Of a stretch of 64,000 nucleotides of DNA, positions 53,781-64,000 are shown piece after piece (within the stretch, counting starts at the first letter, position 1; the number at the start of each line of letters is the position of its first letter). The notes below the pieces were generated by a model. It searched no databases and had not been told where the DNA came from. It worked only from the letters and a program-made list of their open reading frames with translations. A program made the translations under genes and the position numbers. Origin of the DNA: Megascapheus bottae (taxonomy: Eukaryota > Chordata > Mammalia > Rodentia > Geomyidae). Where the stretch lies: the NCBI GenBank assembly GCA_024803745.1, contig JANJXV010000016.1, positions 42,648,525-42,712,524 of the forward strand, given 5' to 3'.

Positions 53781-54734
53781 CTGGCAGTGCAGCTCTCAGC
53801 TGGCTACTCTTATGGGAGAAGACCTAGAATATCTCTTTGGAATAGTAAACATGCATGAAAATTTTCACCTTTAAAATTCCCAATGGCCCACGGAGATGAT
53901 TCCCATTCTCCCCACTATTTCACCAGGGTTGGCAGGAAGAGGATTTTGGGGGGACTGGTGTTCATGAAACTGAGGGAGTGTACCAGTTGCCACGAATGAA
54001 AAGTTTCCTAGAGAAACAGCTTCCATTCTTTGCTTCATTTCTTCTCACTTCATGTGACACTTAAGATTTGTTTATGTTGGTGGTGGCTGTGATTATTCCA
54101 ATATTAGCTTTATTTCTGACAATCATCCCAACGATGGAAAACCAAGAATAACTCAGCCCCAAACCTATGCGTTTCCTGTAAGAATACCATCTGCCTTTTC
54201 CTGCTGGCTGTCTGTAACTAGTAAGCCTTTTGATGAATTCTTTTTACACCACCCAATTTAAGCCATCCTGTCGGCTCACCTAGAATGTAACAGATGGCCT
54301 TCTTCTGTACAGCCTTTTTCTACTGATCTCAGCCCCTGCGAACTCCCAGACAGCCTTCTATGTGGATGCACTGGGAGCTAATTGCAAACAATAGTCGATG
54401 CTGACTTTTAAAATGTCGATATTTTTTTCAGGATGGATACGAGTTTTTCTAAGGTTCTTGCTGTTATAACCTACTCATTTAGAAGCATGTTGTGACCTCC
54501 ATAGAGAGATTTAATATGTCATTTGTAGTGGTGATGTCCAATCTTGTATCACATAAGCCACAAATGTAATCTTCACTTTTCCAGAAACTGTTTATATAAT
54601 ATAAACATAGCACATATAAATATATATAACACGTAATGTATAATATGTGTTATAAAGGCAAAAGGAAAGAAGGAAAATTCCAGCATATAAAGATTATTAG
54701 TGAGAGATTTTTAGATTATTTTTATTTTTATTTA
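53781..54734. other. Unique sequence with AT-rich patch
   Basis: No element recognised. 54594-54655 is an AT-rich stretch of TATAT/ACATA words. Confidence 0.58.
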
Positions 54735-54790
54735 ATTTTATTGTCAGAGTGATGTACAAAAGGGCTACCATGTTTCTCTTACTTTCTTTT
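54735..54790 (-). mobile_element. Older L1 3' end
   Basis: 'ttattgtcagagtgatgtac' and 'aaaagggctacca' match the poly(A)-side text of the older L1 type seen at 41449-41490. It is cut short by the next L1. Confidence 0.45.
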
Positions 54791-54897
54791 TTTAATTTTT
54801 TTAATTTTTTATTGTAATTAATAAAAGGGTTACATGATATTTGCCAGATAGAAGGTGCATTAATTCACATACATTGATACCCTTTCACATGTCTTTT
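54791..54897 (-). mobile_element. Short L1 3' end inserted in older L1 end
   Basis: Young-type L1 end in reverse: T-rich start, 'attgtaattaataaaagggt', 'tacatgatatttgccagata' and 'gaaggtgcattaattcacat', ending at 'ccctttcacatgtc'. About 100 bp only. Confidence 0.85.
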
Positions 54898-55721
54898 CAT
54901 TCATTTAACTAGTCCCACTTTCTGTTTATTCTGTGACGTGATTTCCTAGAAGCCGCGCGTGAGTGAACAGTTTGGGTTAAATGTGCTGTTAATATGATTT
55001 GTAATGTAGACACATACCTAACTTATATGTACAAAGAGAAGGTTATGATCACAGAACCTGTAATAGCATGAGATCCCATTCAGGCAAATAGATCAGGAAC
55101 TTACAATGTGAGTAAAGTTATTCAGGCTCACATGTCAGGTACTTGAATCTATAGTGTTAGCAGTAAGGTAATGTCACCTCCACCTCTGCTCCATCTGCCT
55201 TCAATACAGAGGCTTAGCTGCCAATAGTTTTCAGTTCCTTTTGGCTTCAGGATCAACTGTCCATCATCTAAGATAATACTTTCTAAAATGTTACATATGC
55301 TTGCCAATCCAGTGGCGCTCTGCCTGTTCTCTAACTGCATGGCTTTCTGCACTCCCTAATTAATTAAGTGGAAGGGAAAGAATGAAACAAGTCAAGTCAC
55401 TAAGAGAGAATGTCTTCACCTCACTGACCATGTAGGGACTTGCCAGCTATAAATGCAGACCTAGGAATCTGAGGAGTGAATTAAAGGAAATTGTCTCAAG
55501 GTCTTGGATCCTAGACAATGGAGGAAAAGTGCAATGTGGAACAAACTGTCAATTTCCTGTTCTTGATCTCCTGCAGTGCTGATGACACAAGGACGGAAGG
55601 AGGAGAGAGAAAGTAACCATCAGAAGATGCAAGGCACAGACAGTCTATGTCCCCTATTTGATTATGAGAACATATTTCACAAACCATACATTTTCAGGAA
55701 TCTGGACTGCTTATTTACTTT
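54898..55721. other. Unique sequence, nothing recognised
   Basis: No repeat or gene signal; the only frame of note is 67 codons (minus, 55149-55352). Confidence 0.6.
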
Positions 55722-55868
55722 CAGTTATTTGAGATAAAGTCTTCCTATTTCATTCAGTCTAGGCTTCAATGCTCTCTGTAGGCAGCGCAGGCTGGCTGGA
55801 ACGAGCGGTCCTCCCCCCTCAGTCTTTCCAAGCTGCCATTAAAGATGCACGACATGAGTCGGGCTTTT
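55722..55868 (-). mobile_element. B1/Alu-like SINE
   Basis: Reverse 7SL-type core: 'ttatttgagataaagtcttc', 'cattcagtctaggcttcaat', a short inserted stretch, 'ggctggctggaacgagcggt' and 'cctcccccctcagtctttcc'. It ends with 'cacgacatgagtcgggcttt'. Order and spacing fit a full B1-like monomer, diverged. Confidence 0.6.
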
Positions 55869-56849
55869 CTACACCATTTTTTACCATTACAAAATAGTTT
55901 ATATCTTTTAAAATTCTATCCAAATGTCCAGGCATACACATCTTAATTTTCACAGATTAGCACTCGAGTCTAGGATTTAAATTCTATAACAAGTATGAGA
56001 TTTCTACTTAATAGCTCACAATGAAGTATAATACCCATATTAAAACCATCCTTAATAGGAATTGGGCACGTTGAAGTAGATACTTTCTTTTAAGGATTAT
56101 AACAAAAAAATGCATTAACCAATCTATAACTGTCTTCCTTGTGTTGCACAGCTCAGAACTTCTGATTTATAACCCTTCTATCTATTCTGTCTAGATTTAA
56201 AGTTATCAACTAATGTTCATCTCCAGAAATCATAACTATGCAAGAATATTAGACATTTCTTAATAAGAGCTTAATGTTTCTGAAATTACACCTCTTTTAA
56301 CTTCTAAGTATTTTAAGTAGGAAGACCTGTTTTCATTCTCACCTGGGAATGAGTGATGCCTGTCAACCATCTGAACTTTAATGCCACTGGATGAAACTTC
56401 CTCTCCATCAGAAGAACTGAACTTCCTTTTAGAAACCAGGTCAGGTCAGTGGCTTAACTTCACTTGAGTTCTTGTGAGCAGCAAAACCAAGAGTGCAGCT
56501 GATGGCAGCGGCAGAAACAGAGCTTAAGAAGCAGGCTGAGGAGATGAAGGGAAGAAGACATAGTGGAAAGGAAACCTGGACCAGAAGTTGAGAGGGGAAC
56601 GCAAAGCCTAAATCCTAGTGAGAAGTAGGGGTGAAGAAGGTAACAGTGAATTGATTTACCAGTAGACATGGTGAGCAATAGCCCCTGCGGGATCTTGGGA
56701 TTCTAAAAACGCTGCAGTGCATTCCTCGATAGACAAGAGCGGGGGCTGGCGGGAGGCTGGAGCCGCGTGGGAGAGAGCACACGCCAGGCTAACCGCTCCC
56801 AGGTCAACGTGTGCACAGCAGTGTGCATCAGGGCTCCTGACCATGGCGA
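55869..56849. other. Unique sequence leading to minisatellite
   Basis: No gene recognised. The last 150 bp (about 56735-56849) are GC-rich with several CpGs and border the minisatellite. Confidence 0.57.
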
Positions 56850-57750
56850 GAGGTGAGGGGGAGAGGACGAGAGGAGTGAGGAGGAGAGGAGGAGAGGAGG
56901 TGAGGAGACGAGGGGGAGAGGAGGCAAGGGAGAGGAGACGAGGGGGGAGGAGGCAAGGAGATGAGGAGAGGTAGTGAGGAGGCAAGGAGGTGAGAAGGCA
57001 AGGAGGCAAGGCTGTTAGGAGGCCAGGCAGTGAGGAGGTGAGGTAGTGAGAAGATGAAGTTGTGAGGAAGTGAGGAGATGAGGAGGTGAGGAAGTGAGGT
57101 GATGAGGAGTTGAGGAGATGAGGAGGTGAGATGGTGAGGAGGTGAGGAAGTGAGGAGATGAGGAGGTGAGGAAGTGAGGTGAGGAGATGAGGAAGTGAGG
57201 TGATGAGGAGTTGAGGAGATGAGGAGATAAGGTGGTGAGGAGGTGAGGCAGTGAGGAGGTAAGGAGGTAAGCAGGTGAGGAGAGGAGTGAGGTGATGAGG
57301 AATTGAGGAGATGAGGAGGTGAGATGGTGAGGAGGTGAGGCGGTAAGGAGGTAAGCAGGTGAAGCAGTGAGGAGGTAAAGAGGTAAGCAGGTGAGGAGGT
57401 GAGCAGGTGAGGAGGTAAGGAGGCAAGCAAGTCAGGAGGTAAGCAGGTCAGGAGGTGAGGAGGTAAGGTGGTGAGGAGGTGAGGGGGTGAGGAGGTAAGC
57501 AGGTAAGCAGGTGAGGTGGTGTGGTGAGGTGGTAGGCAGGTGAGGGGGTGATGGGGTGAGGAGGTGAGGGGGTGAGGAGGTGAGATGGTGAGGAGGTGAG
57601 GGAGTGAGGGGATGAGGGGGTGAGGAGGTGAGGTGGTGAGGGGGTGAGGAGGTGAGGTGGTGAGGTGGTGAGGAGGTGAGGGAGTGAGGGGATGAGGGGG
57701 TGAGGGGGTAAGAAGGTGGGGAGGTGGGGGGTGAGGGGGTGAGGGGGTCA
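56850..57750. repeat. 8-bp minisatellite, about 110 GAGGNNGT-type units
   Basis: About 900 bp built of octamers such as gaggaggt, gaggtggt, gaggaagt, gaggagat and aagcaggt, G-rich on the plus strand. Longer order is visible. 'gtgaggtgatgagg' recurs at 57094, 57195 and 57287, and 'ggagtgaggggatgaggggg' recurs at 57601 and 57681 (80 bp, ten octamers). Minus-strand open frames of 256 codons (57426-56656) and 321 codons (57793-56828) read a PPHLLTSS octapeptide over and over. They are repeat products: 8 is not a multiple of 3, so each frame cycles through the same peptide. Units also contain AG|GTGAG, a 5' splice-site-like word. Confidence 0.96.
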
Positions 57751-59225
57751 GCTCAGGGCTTACAGCGTTCCCTATTGCAGCACATCCACTCAAAGTGCCT
57801 ACACAGGAGCTGCAGGCGTGGCTGCAGGTGTGGCAAGGAAAACGCCCTCTTCAGTAGTGGCAGGTGCTTGAGGGAGGTCGAGGCAGGAAAGTGAGTGACA
57901 GGGGACAGGGAACTGTCCGGGGGGGGGGGGAAGGCAAGCACGTGGCATTTGAACTAAGACTTGAGTGATCAAAAAAACAACCGTGTCAAGACGCACGGAC
58001 CTCTACTCTAGACTGGGAAATGGGAATGAAGCAAGGTGGAGGCAAGGAAGGAAGGGCCAGGTGAGAACTCGTGGGACTGAGAATTAATAACTGAGACAGT
58101 TGGAGAACAAATGCTTTAAAACCATAAAGTTTGTGAATTTTCCCTCTGGGTTCTAGGCAACCATTGTGTTATTTAAGGGAAAAGATTTTAGAATATTTTT
58201 AAGTGCTTATATCGAGCCTGTTCTGAACACATTTTGTGTCTTCGTGTTCCCCCGGTGTAATCACCACTGCTTGGCATTCTGCTATGTGTGGTCTGCTTGT
58301 TTGCCTTCCGTGTCCTACAACGCAGGGAGGCACAGCCGTATATTCACAACAGCACTGAGAAGATAGAACCTCTCAGGAGAACTGGACAAAAGACTGAGTG
58401 ATAAATGGCCCGAGGAGAAAAAGGTTTAAGGTGAAAATGCAGTGTTTTGGCTCTAGGGAGAGTATGCAATCTTATTAAACATATCCATGGAGATATTATA
58501 TAAGCTGCTGCTCACATAAGTTTGGAGCCTGAAGACATTAAGACCAGAGAAATAAACTTTGGAAAAGTCACACACAGCCTTAGGATTCAGGAAAGAATCA
58601 AAAGAAAAATTTTAGTAATAATGAAAAATAATGCCACTATTTTTCAGGCACTGGTGGCATGCCAGAAACTGCTAGAAAGGCAAAGCTTTTTCTCTTGCTT
58701 TAATTAGATCTCTGTTCATATTTTCTTTATTTTTTTAAAGTCCTACCTCACCATCCATAAGGAGTCATTATTTTTTAAGAAAACAATTTAAATGGAAATT
58801 TTCTCAAATAATTAACTCCATCCTAAAGGAAATGGACAGAGTCTGAAAGAAACTGCTTTTTCCAGCCATGATCAATAGTAAATGGGCCTGAGATGGTTTG
58901 GGGCACAGCTCAAATAGCATTTGCAGGTTTCCTTCATAGCTGTGCCCTCTGGGCTGGAGGCCACGTTGGGGTGTTAAATGAAATCTCAGTGCAGAGGGAT
59001 TTTTCACTGTCCTTGCTCACCTCCATTCATCTTCATTCCCATATGAAGATCTGCCCTGAAATCCTCTGAGTTGTTCAACACTGGTCTTTACCTTCATTTT
59101 AAAACAAACACCTTCCCCTACTCTTTCCTTGGGTGAAGACGGAGAACAGGAGGACCTTTGTGCTGTCAGGCCTAGCAGGAGAATTAGGACACTAAGGACT
59201 GGCTCTGTGTGATAAACAGCCAGAT
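57751..59225. other. Unique sequence with G12 run
   Basis: No gene recognised. A run of twelve G is at 57919-57930. Just after the minisatellite, 'gcgttccctattgcag' (ends 57780) resembles a weak 3' splice site. The frame at 58166-58366 is 66 codons and unremarkable. Confidence 0.56.
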
Positions 59226-59256
59226 AGACACAGACAGACAGACAGACAGACAGACA
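59226..59256. repeat. (GACA)n microsatellite
   Basis: About seven CAGA units preceded by GATAGACA; the minus-strand CLSVCLSV frame is a repeat product. Confidence 0.95.
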
Positions 59257-60424
59257 ATCTCTATTTTTATAGCTACCTACCAAACTCCATAAACTTCGTG
59301 CACGTTCTATTTCTACCTACATATTTATTCCCAAACTCCAATGAGTCACCTGCAGAAAGAACTCACCCAAGGAGGGAAGGAAAAGGAGTGCTTCCTACGC
59401 CTGCAGGCACTCTTCCTTAGAGAGGTGTGTGAGACACCCCTGGTTCTGGGAGGTTCTGGAGCCTGGAATTCCTTTGAAATCAGTCCAGAGGTCTAACTAT
59501 TTATTGGCATTTGACACCAGGTTTTAAAGCACACAGGATTTGTTTGGGCTGCCTGTCCAACCATTATTTATCATTCACCCCTGAACAATTAGGGTGAAGG
59601 TTTTCCTTTATTCTTGATATGAGAAGCTTGTGAACTTTGGGTTCGATGATCAAGCGAGCAGTGTGAGGTTCATTCACATTCTCTGCAGCCGGGCACATTT
59701 CATCTTAAATACAAGGCCAACTTTCTCAACCCTAGAAAGGCAATTCTCTCCCACCACCCACACCACCAAGCTGAATATCAGCAATGAGATTTTCTTCGGG
59801 GTTGGAAAGGTCTGATTTCCCTAATCATTGAAGAAGTAAATATTCTCCTTTCCAATTTTGCTTTCCACGTTAACTCCCGTCTGTCTCTGCTTTGGGACTG
59901 ACACTTTGGCTGTGTGATCTGCATGCAGTTGTAATTACAGGTGTGAACTGGGTGCCTCGCCACCACGCGAGTGCTACATACACTGAGCTCTTCACAAGTC
60001 CATGTTTGTCCTTCAGATCAGCGCTCAGGGATGAGCGGCCGAAGGAGTGAAGCACAAAGGGTCAAGGCCATCCATCACACCCTAACGTGTTACTCTGGGC
60101 ATGTGTCTTGATGCCACAAGGCTCTGTGACACAGCAATTTCCCATGATGCTCTCCTGGGAGACAGGAGTCACAGGAAAAGGGACTTAAAGGAAGGAGCCA
60201 GTGTACACAGCAGGCTGTGTGTGGCTATTACAACGCGTGGCTGAATGTGTGATTATGACAGCGAGCTAGCTCTCCTTTAAAGCATTTAACTTCCATAGTG
60301 CTTTTCATCACGGTTTCTCTCAGATAGAAGAACAAAATGGGGTCACAAAACCAGGGATGGGAGTGCTGGTAACGCAAGCCAGCATCCATGCTCACTAACA
60401 AACCCCCGCTCTTGTCACCTGTCC
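59257..60424. other. Unique sequence, nothing certain
   Basis: A phrase at about 59932-59962 ('taattacaggtgtgaactgg') recalls the Alu/B1 B-box side but is too short to call. No gene recognised. Confidence 0.56.
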
Positions 60425-60512
60425 ACAGAGAGAGTGAGACACAGTCTGTGGCTTCCCACGTTCACACAGCAAGAGTTACGGAAGCTGGCCTCAAGCCTGG
60501 GCCCCACCCATT
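60425..60512 (+). mobile_element. MIR fragment
   Basis: 'agagagagtgagacacagtc', 'cccacgttcacacagcaaga' and 'aagctggcctcaagcctggg' follow the MIR body (gaggcacagagaggt, aaggtcacacagcta, gaacccagg). Diverged but in order. Confidence 0.55.
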
Positions 60513-62785
60513 CTTCTTCCATCGTGTTATCCCTTGCTTTTCCACTCTTATCTCCCTCCCTAACTTTGCCTTCACGTGTCAAAAAAATAATAACTTTGAT
60601 GATAAGAAAGCTACAAGGAAGAAACTGAAGGTAAATAGCTTAGTTGCAGTTGCCACAGGCAGGGACTGCAGGCTCCGACCTTGTCTCTCATGGAGGCCTC
60701 TTTCTTTTTAGCTCTGAATTTTATTTCCTCAGCATTCACAAGACACAAAGCTTAACTAGGGAGGCTGCTTTGAGAAAAGCCTGAAATGTTCTGAAACATG
60801 CACCAGAAAATAGCATTGAGTTAGCTATAAAAGAATTTTTTTTAAATCACAGCCTTCTGATATTGTTGGGTACTTATCTGACTGGAGAAGGAGAATCAGC
60901 GAGATGAACCACAGAAAATAGAGTCACTAAAATCCCTTTATGACATTTTTCCAAAGGAGTGTGAAGAGCCAATATTATAAAGGCTGGGGAGAAAAGATAT
61001 GATTAGAAACATTGAGTTTGGAAATGCCTTGGGTTCGCTCTCTGGAAGAAAATGGCTGAAATGCAACTGCTAGGAGCTCCCCTTTCTGTAAGGTAACTTC
61101 ATTCACTTCTGAGTCCATCCAGGTAGTTACACCTACCTGATACCTGCAGTATCAGATGTAGGGTGAGGTGATGTGGGTGTGAGCACGGTGGAAGGAGTAT
61201 GTGAAGACCAAAGCTGAGGTGTAGCTGGAGTCGGGCCTGTGCTCTTGATCTCAGCCACCACAGCAGCAGCGTCCGTGAAAACAGACTTGCCAATACCACA
61301 CCGATTCTACCCTGGGCTAGAATAACCCCTGAGCCTTCATCACCCTGCAAACGACATGAAAAGCTCCACGAGAAACCACTGGACATTTGCAGTGCTGAAA
61401 ATAGGCATTGGGAGCAAGTCACTCCCAATTTTATTTTCCTTTTGGTCACCAAGGTGCTAGAGAGGTCAGGGACAAGGTTTGCCACTCACGCCGTGGACAG
61501 AATCTAGTGCCCAATCCAGCCTTCTGAGTCCAGCAGTAAAACCAGGACAGGGCCTCCTAATAGAGGATGTGTCGTCTCCACAATGAGGACCGTAGGCTTT
61601 TCCTTCGCCTGCACTGAAAAGGAACATCAAAACCCTGGTCATTGAATCCACGCCTCAGACAGACGCAGCATGGCAGTGGATCAATAACAGAAGTCCGTGT
61701 AACTTGGAAGTATGTCATTTCAGTGGCTAACCTTGCTGGTAATTAGGAGCCGAGGTCAGCCTCACGGTGTCGAGTCCCACGGACGGTTCTAAGTGGGATG
61801 TCCTGGTCGCCATTTGTGATCTCAGCCCTGTGGGCAAAAGGGAACCCTATTTTTAAATAACACAAAATTAGGCCAAAACTATGCTGTATCCCTGAACTGT
61901 TCCAGGATTTGGGTGACATTTGAAATAGGGTATTACATCAAACATGGTCTCTAAACCAGAAGATTCCAAATGCTGATTTTCTATTAGAATAAATACCAAC
62001 TGGAAGAGAAGTCGCATTTTCTTCCGCCTTTCTGCCTGTTAGAGACTGTTCTTGCTGAGGTTGATTTCATTGCAGGATTTAGTAAGAAATTAGCCTTTGG
62101 GATATAATTAGGATTTAGACAATCCAAGTGGTTTCATGTCCTTTTATCTTATCTTATTCCCACAACACTCCATAAACCATGGAGAAGGTGAGTGTCATTG
62201 CTAGAATTTGATTTAGTACCTGCTTAAGATTGAGCAAGAAACAGAACCTATTCTTCCCATCTTGCTTCTGCCCTACCCATGCCCCAAATTTAATGGTCAT
62301 TATCACATTTCCTGTGGGTTTGGTGAGTAAGCTGATTCTTTGTGATCGTTTGTGATCCTCAGTCACAAAACACTCAGGGGAAGGCCAGCCTCAGGCCCCT
62401 CGCGGGCAGTGATTAATCCACTCCTTTATCTCATGCCCCAACTCTTCTCTTTCATAGGCATTTTCTCCATGCAGCACTCAGTGGCCACTCAATCAATGTT
62501 CCTAAGTACGGCATTTCATCAGTGTGGATCAATTCAAACATATTTCTCTATGATTTTGTTACATGTGAAAAGAAAGAGAAAAATCACTTAAATCAAGGCT
62601 GGTGGTTGAGGCTTGTTTGTTCCTTTGATGCTAATTTTTTTCACCAACAAAGCAAATATAATAACACTTGATGGCAAGATGAGCCTTAGTGCAGGGAGAA
62701 CTGGGGAGGAACCAGCCTCTTCTCTATTGTTCTGCCTCACCTCATTACTTTAGAGTTGTTAGGGGAGATGGTTTTTTTTCCTGCT
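60513..62785. other. Unique sequence, nothing recognised
   Basis: About 2.3 kb without a called element. The longest frame is minus 61099-61485 (128 codons), with no known domain. Confidence 0.58.
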
Positions 62786-62820
62786 TAAAAAAGAAAGGAA
62801 AGAAAGAAAGAAAGAGAAAA
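62786..62820. repeat. (GAAA)n microsatellite
   Basis: Short GAAA repeat with one GGAAA variant. Confidence 0.93.
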
Positions 62821-63484
62821 ATGTCTGCAAATTGTTAAGAGAAAATCCATTACTTGAAACCTTGTTATTGTGGAATGTAATTTTGATTGTGATTATCAGG
62901 AGGAAACAGCCCAAACCGAAAAGACTTTCTTTAATCGTTCAATTCATCACAACATTCCTCAAAGGAAAAAAATCAATAATAATGTTCAAATGTAGCACTC
63001 ACAAAGAAAGTAAAGCACGGAAGTACCTTTGCTGCTTGTTCATTTAAATAGAGTGCGAGCCATTTTTTTTTCCTTTTGAAAAACATTTCTCTTCCAAGAT
63101 TGCTTTAACAAACATACTCAGGATTCACAGAATGAAGGAAATCGTCAGCCAGAACTCCATTTGCAAAATCCCCATGCCTTTGACCATCCTCTTAATCAGT
63201 CAATTTGGCTGGACTGGATCAGCAAAGCGTCCTAGTAGAGCTGTCAATGAAGAAATTCGCAGAGGTTAGACAGGGGAGGGGGCTCTCACCTGGTAATGCT
63301 TTGTTCTTTGCCTTTTATGCTGTAATTAATACATAAATATATATATTCAAAATGAAAGGGTTCTTGCTGTGATATTTTATACATTGCTCTTCAAACAAAT
63401 TCACCCCTACAGTGCAGTCCCATTATGTCTACATTCTTCCCTGCCTCCTCTCCCTTTTTCAAACACTAGGGATTTCTTTGTGCT
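62821..63484. other. Unique AT-rich sequence, nothing recognised
   Basis: No signal other than a T run at about 63063-63071 and a short TATATATA word at 63336-63346. Confidence 0.6.
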
Positions 63485-63496
63485 ACACACACACCT

Positions 63497-63536
<40 letters not shown>
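63485..63536. repeat. (CA)n microsatellite
   Basis: CA run with one CTACAT interruption near its start; the minus-strand CVCVCV frame is a repeat product. Confidence 0.97.
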
Positions 63537-63538
<2 letters not shown>

Positions 63539-63764
63539 CCAAACTTGATCCCCTTGGTTCCTGAGTAGCTGTTCTCATCCCGGCTCCTTATCCCTGTTCC
63601 TCCCCTTCTAAACAACCCCCTTTCAGCATCGTCTCTGATTGCCTGTGCTATCAGCAACCCGCAACAGGAGTAGCATTTTTAGTCTACGCTTAAAATATGG
63701 GTTTGGCTTACCTTATGGAATGTGATGACTTCCATATCAAACCACTGTCCTGTAAATAAAATAC

Positions 63765-63835
63765 TTCTAATTTTGTTTCTGTAGGAGTAATATTCTATGT
63801 TGTGCATGATGACATACATCTGTGTACTACAAATA
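63765..63835 (-). mobile_element. Possible L1 ORF2 fragment
   Basis: 'tttctgtaggagtaatattc' and 'tatgttgtgcatgatgacat' resemble the reversed L1 text around 'gagtaatattccattgtgta'. Short and diverged. Confidence 0.35.
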
Positions 63836-63930
63836 GCTATAATATATCTACATGTATATATATATAGACATAGTAGATAGATAGAGATGGAGATATATAC
63901 TATATATCCTGTCTATATCTCTATGGATAC
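63836..63930. repeat. AT-rich TATA/GATA-type low-complexity stretch
   Basis: Imperfect TATA, AGATAG and ATATCT words with partial inverted symmetry ('gatatatactatatatcc'). Confidence 0.75.
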
Positions 63931-64000
63931 ACACATACAGTTGCATTTATTGTATGTTGAACACCTCAGCTGATCCCAGTGTGGCTCTTTTCATAGCCAC

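Noticed and set aside
56828..57793. 321- and 256-codon minus-strand frames as a proline/leucine-rich protein
   Set aside because: They consist of the translated 8-bp minisatellite; the same peptide appears in different frames, so no frame is specifically preserved.
1..64000. CRISPR arrays, bacterial operons, prophage, rRNA or tRNA genes
   Set aside because: Composition, L1/SINE/MIR content and the lack of dense open frames are those of mammalian nuclear DNA; no regularly spaced repeat-spacer pattern or structural RNA gene was seen.

Overview
The window looks like mammalian, most likely rodent, nuclear DNA. It is AT-rich and full of L1 3' ends, tRNA-derived and B1-like SINEs, old MIR and MaLR remnants and long microsatellites. 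No uninterrupted coding sequence, spliced protein gene, rRNA or tRNA gene could be recognised on either strand. The commonest SINE has an ID-like tRNA head joined to a second tRNA-like or B1-like part, which I recall from kangaroo rats and pocket mice (Geomyoidea). That assignment is from memory and moderate in confidence. The window is best read as intergenic or deep intronic sequence.

Layout. 1-9 kb: L1 ORF2 scrap, a SINE with a perfect 16-bp target duplication, a CA/CG repeat, an L1 3' end and older SINE and L1 pieces. 9.4-12.3 kb: a SINE whose tail has become a 138-bp pure purine tract, a MIR, and an old MaLR LTR carrying a duplicated GT/GA/GGGA repeat; an exon-like 124-bp unit lies just downstream. 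14.7-20 kb: a GT repeat, an L1 with an internal inversion (twin priming), a SINE and a 384-bp L1 with a perfect 18-bp target duplication. 20-29.7 kb: mostly unique sequence with a perfect 36-bp tandem duplication and a TC repeat. 29.8-31.9 kb: the longest L1, a broken ORF2 C-terminal half with its 3' UTR, apparently inside a MIR. 35-41 kb: B1-like SINE, purine tract, SINE and a 41-bp G-rich minisatellite. 41.4-42.7 kb: an L1 flanked by a 14-bp duplication and itself interrupted by a solo LTR of class I retrovirus type. 43-55 kb: further SINEs, L1 ends and a MaLR cluster. 56.85-57.75 kb: a 0.9-kb minisatellite of 8-bp units, the most unusual object here. 58-64 kb: mostly unique sequence with a MIR and microsatellites.

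No genes act together here. What links the loci is repeat history: L1 machinery placed the L1 and SINE copies, later insertions hit earlier ones, and A-rich SINE tails grew into microsatellites. The two longest open frames (321 and 256 codons, minus strand, 56.7-57.8 kb) are products of the 8-bp minisatellite, and the next longest (184 codons) is what chance allows in 64 kb. I found no convincing new biological system. The best leads are the octamer array, which is also an array of 5' splice-site-like words, the LTR-in-L1 nest, the twin-primed L1 and the exon-like unit at 12.36 kb. Family names for repeats are from memory of consensus sequences, without a database search.
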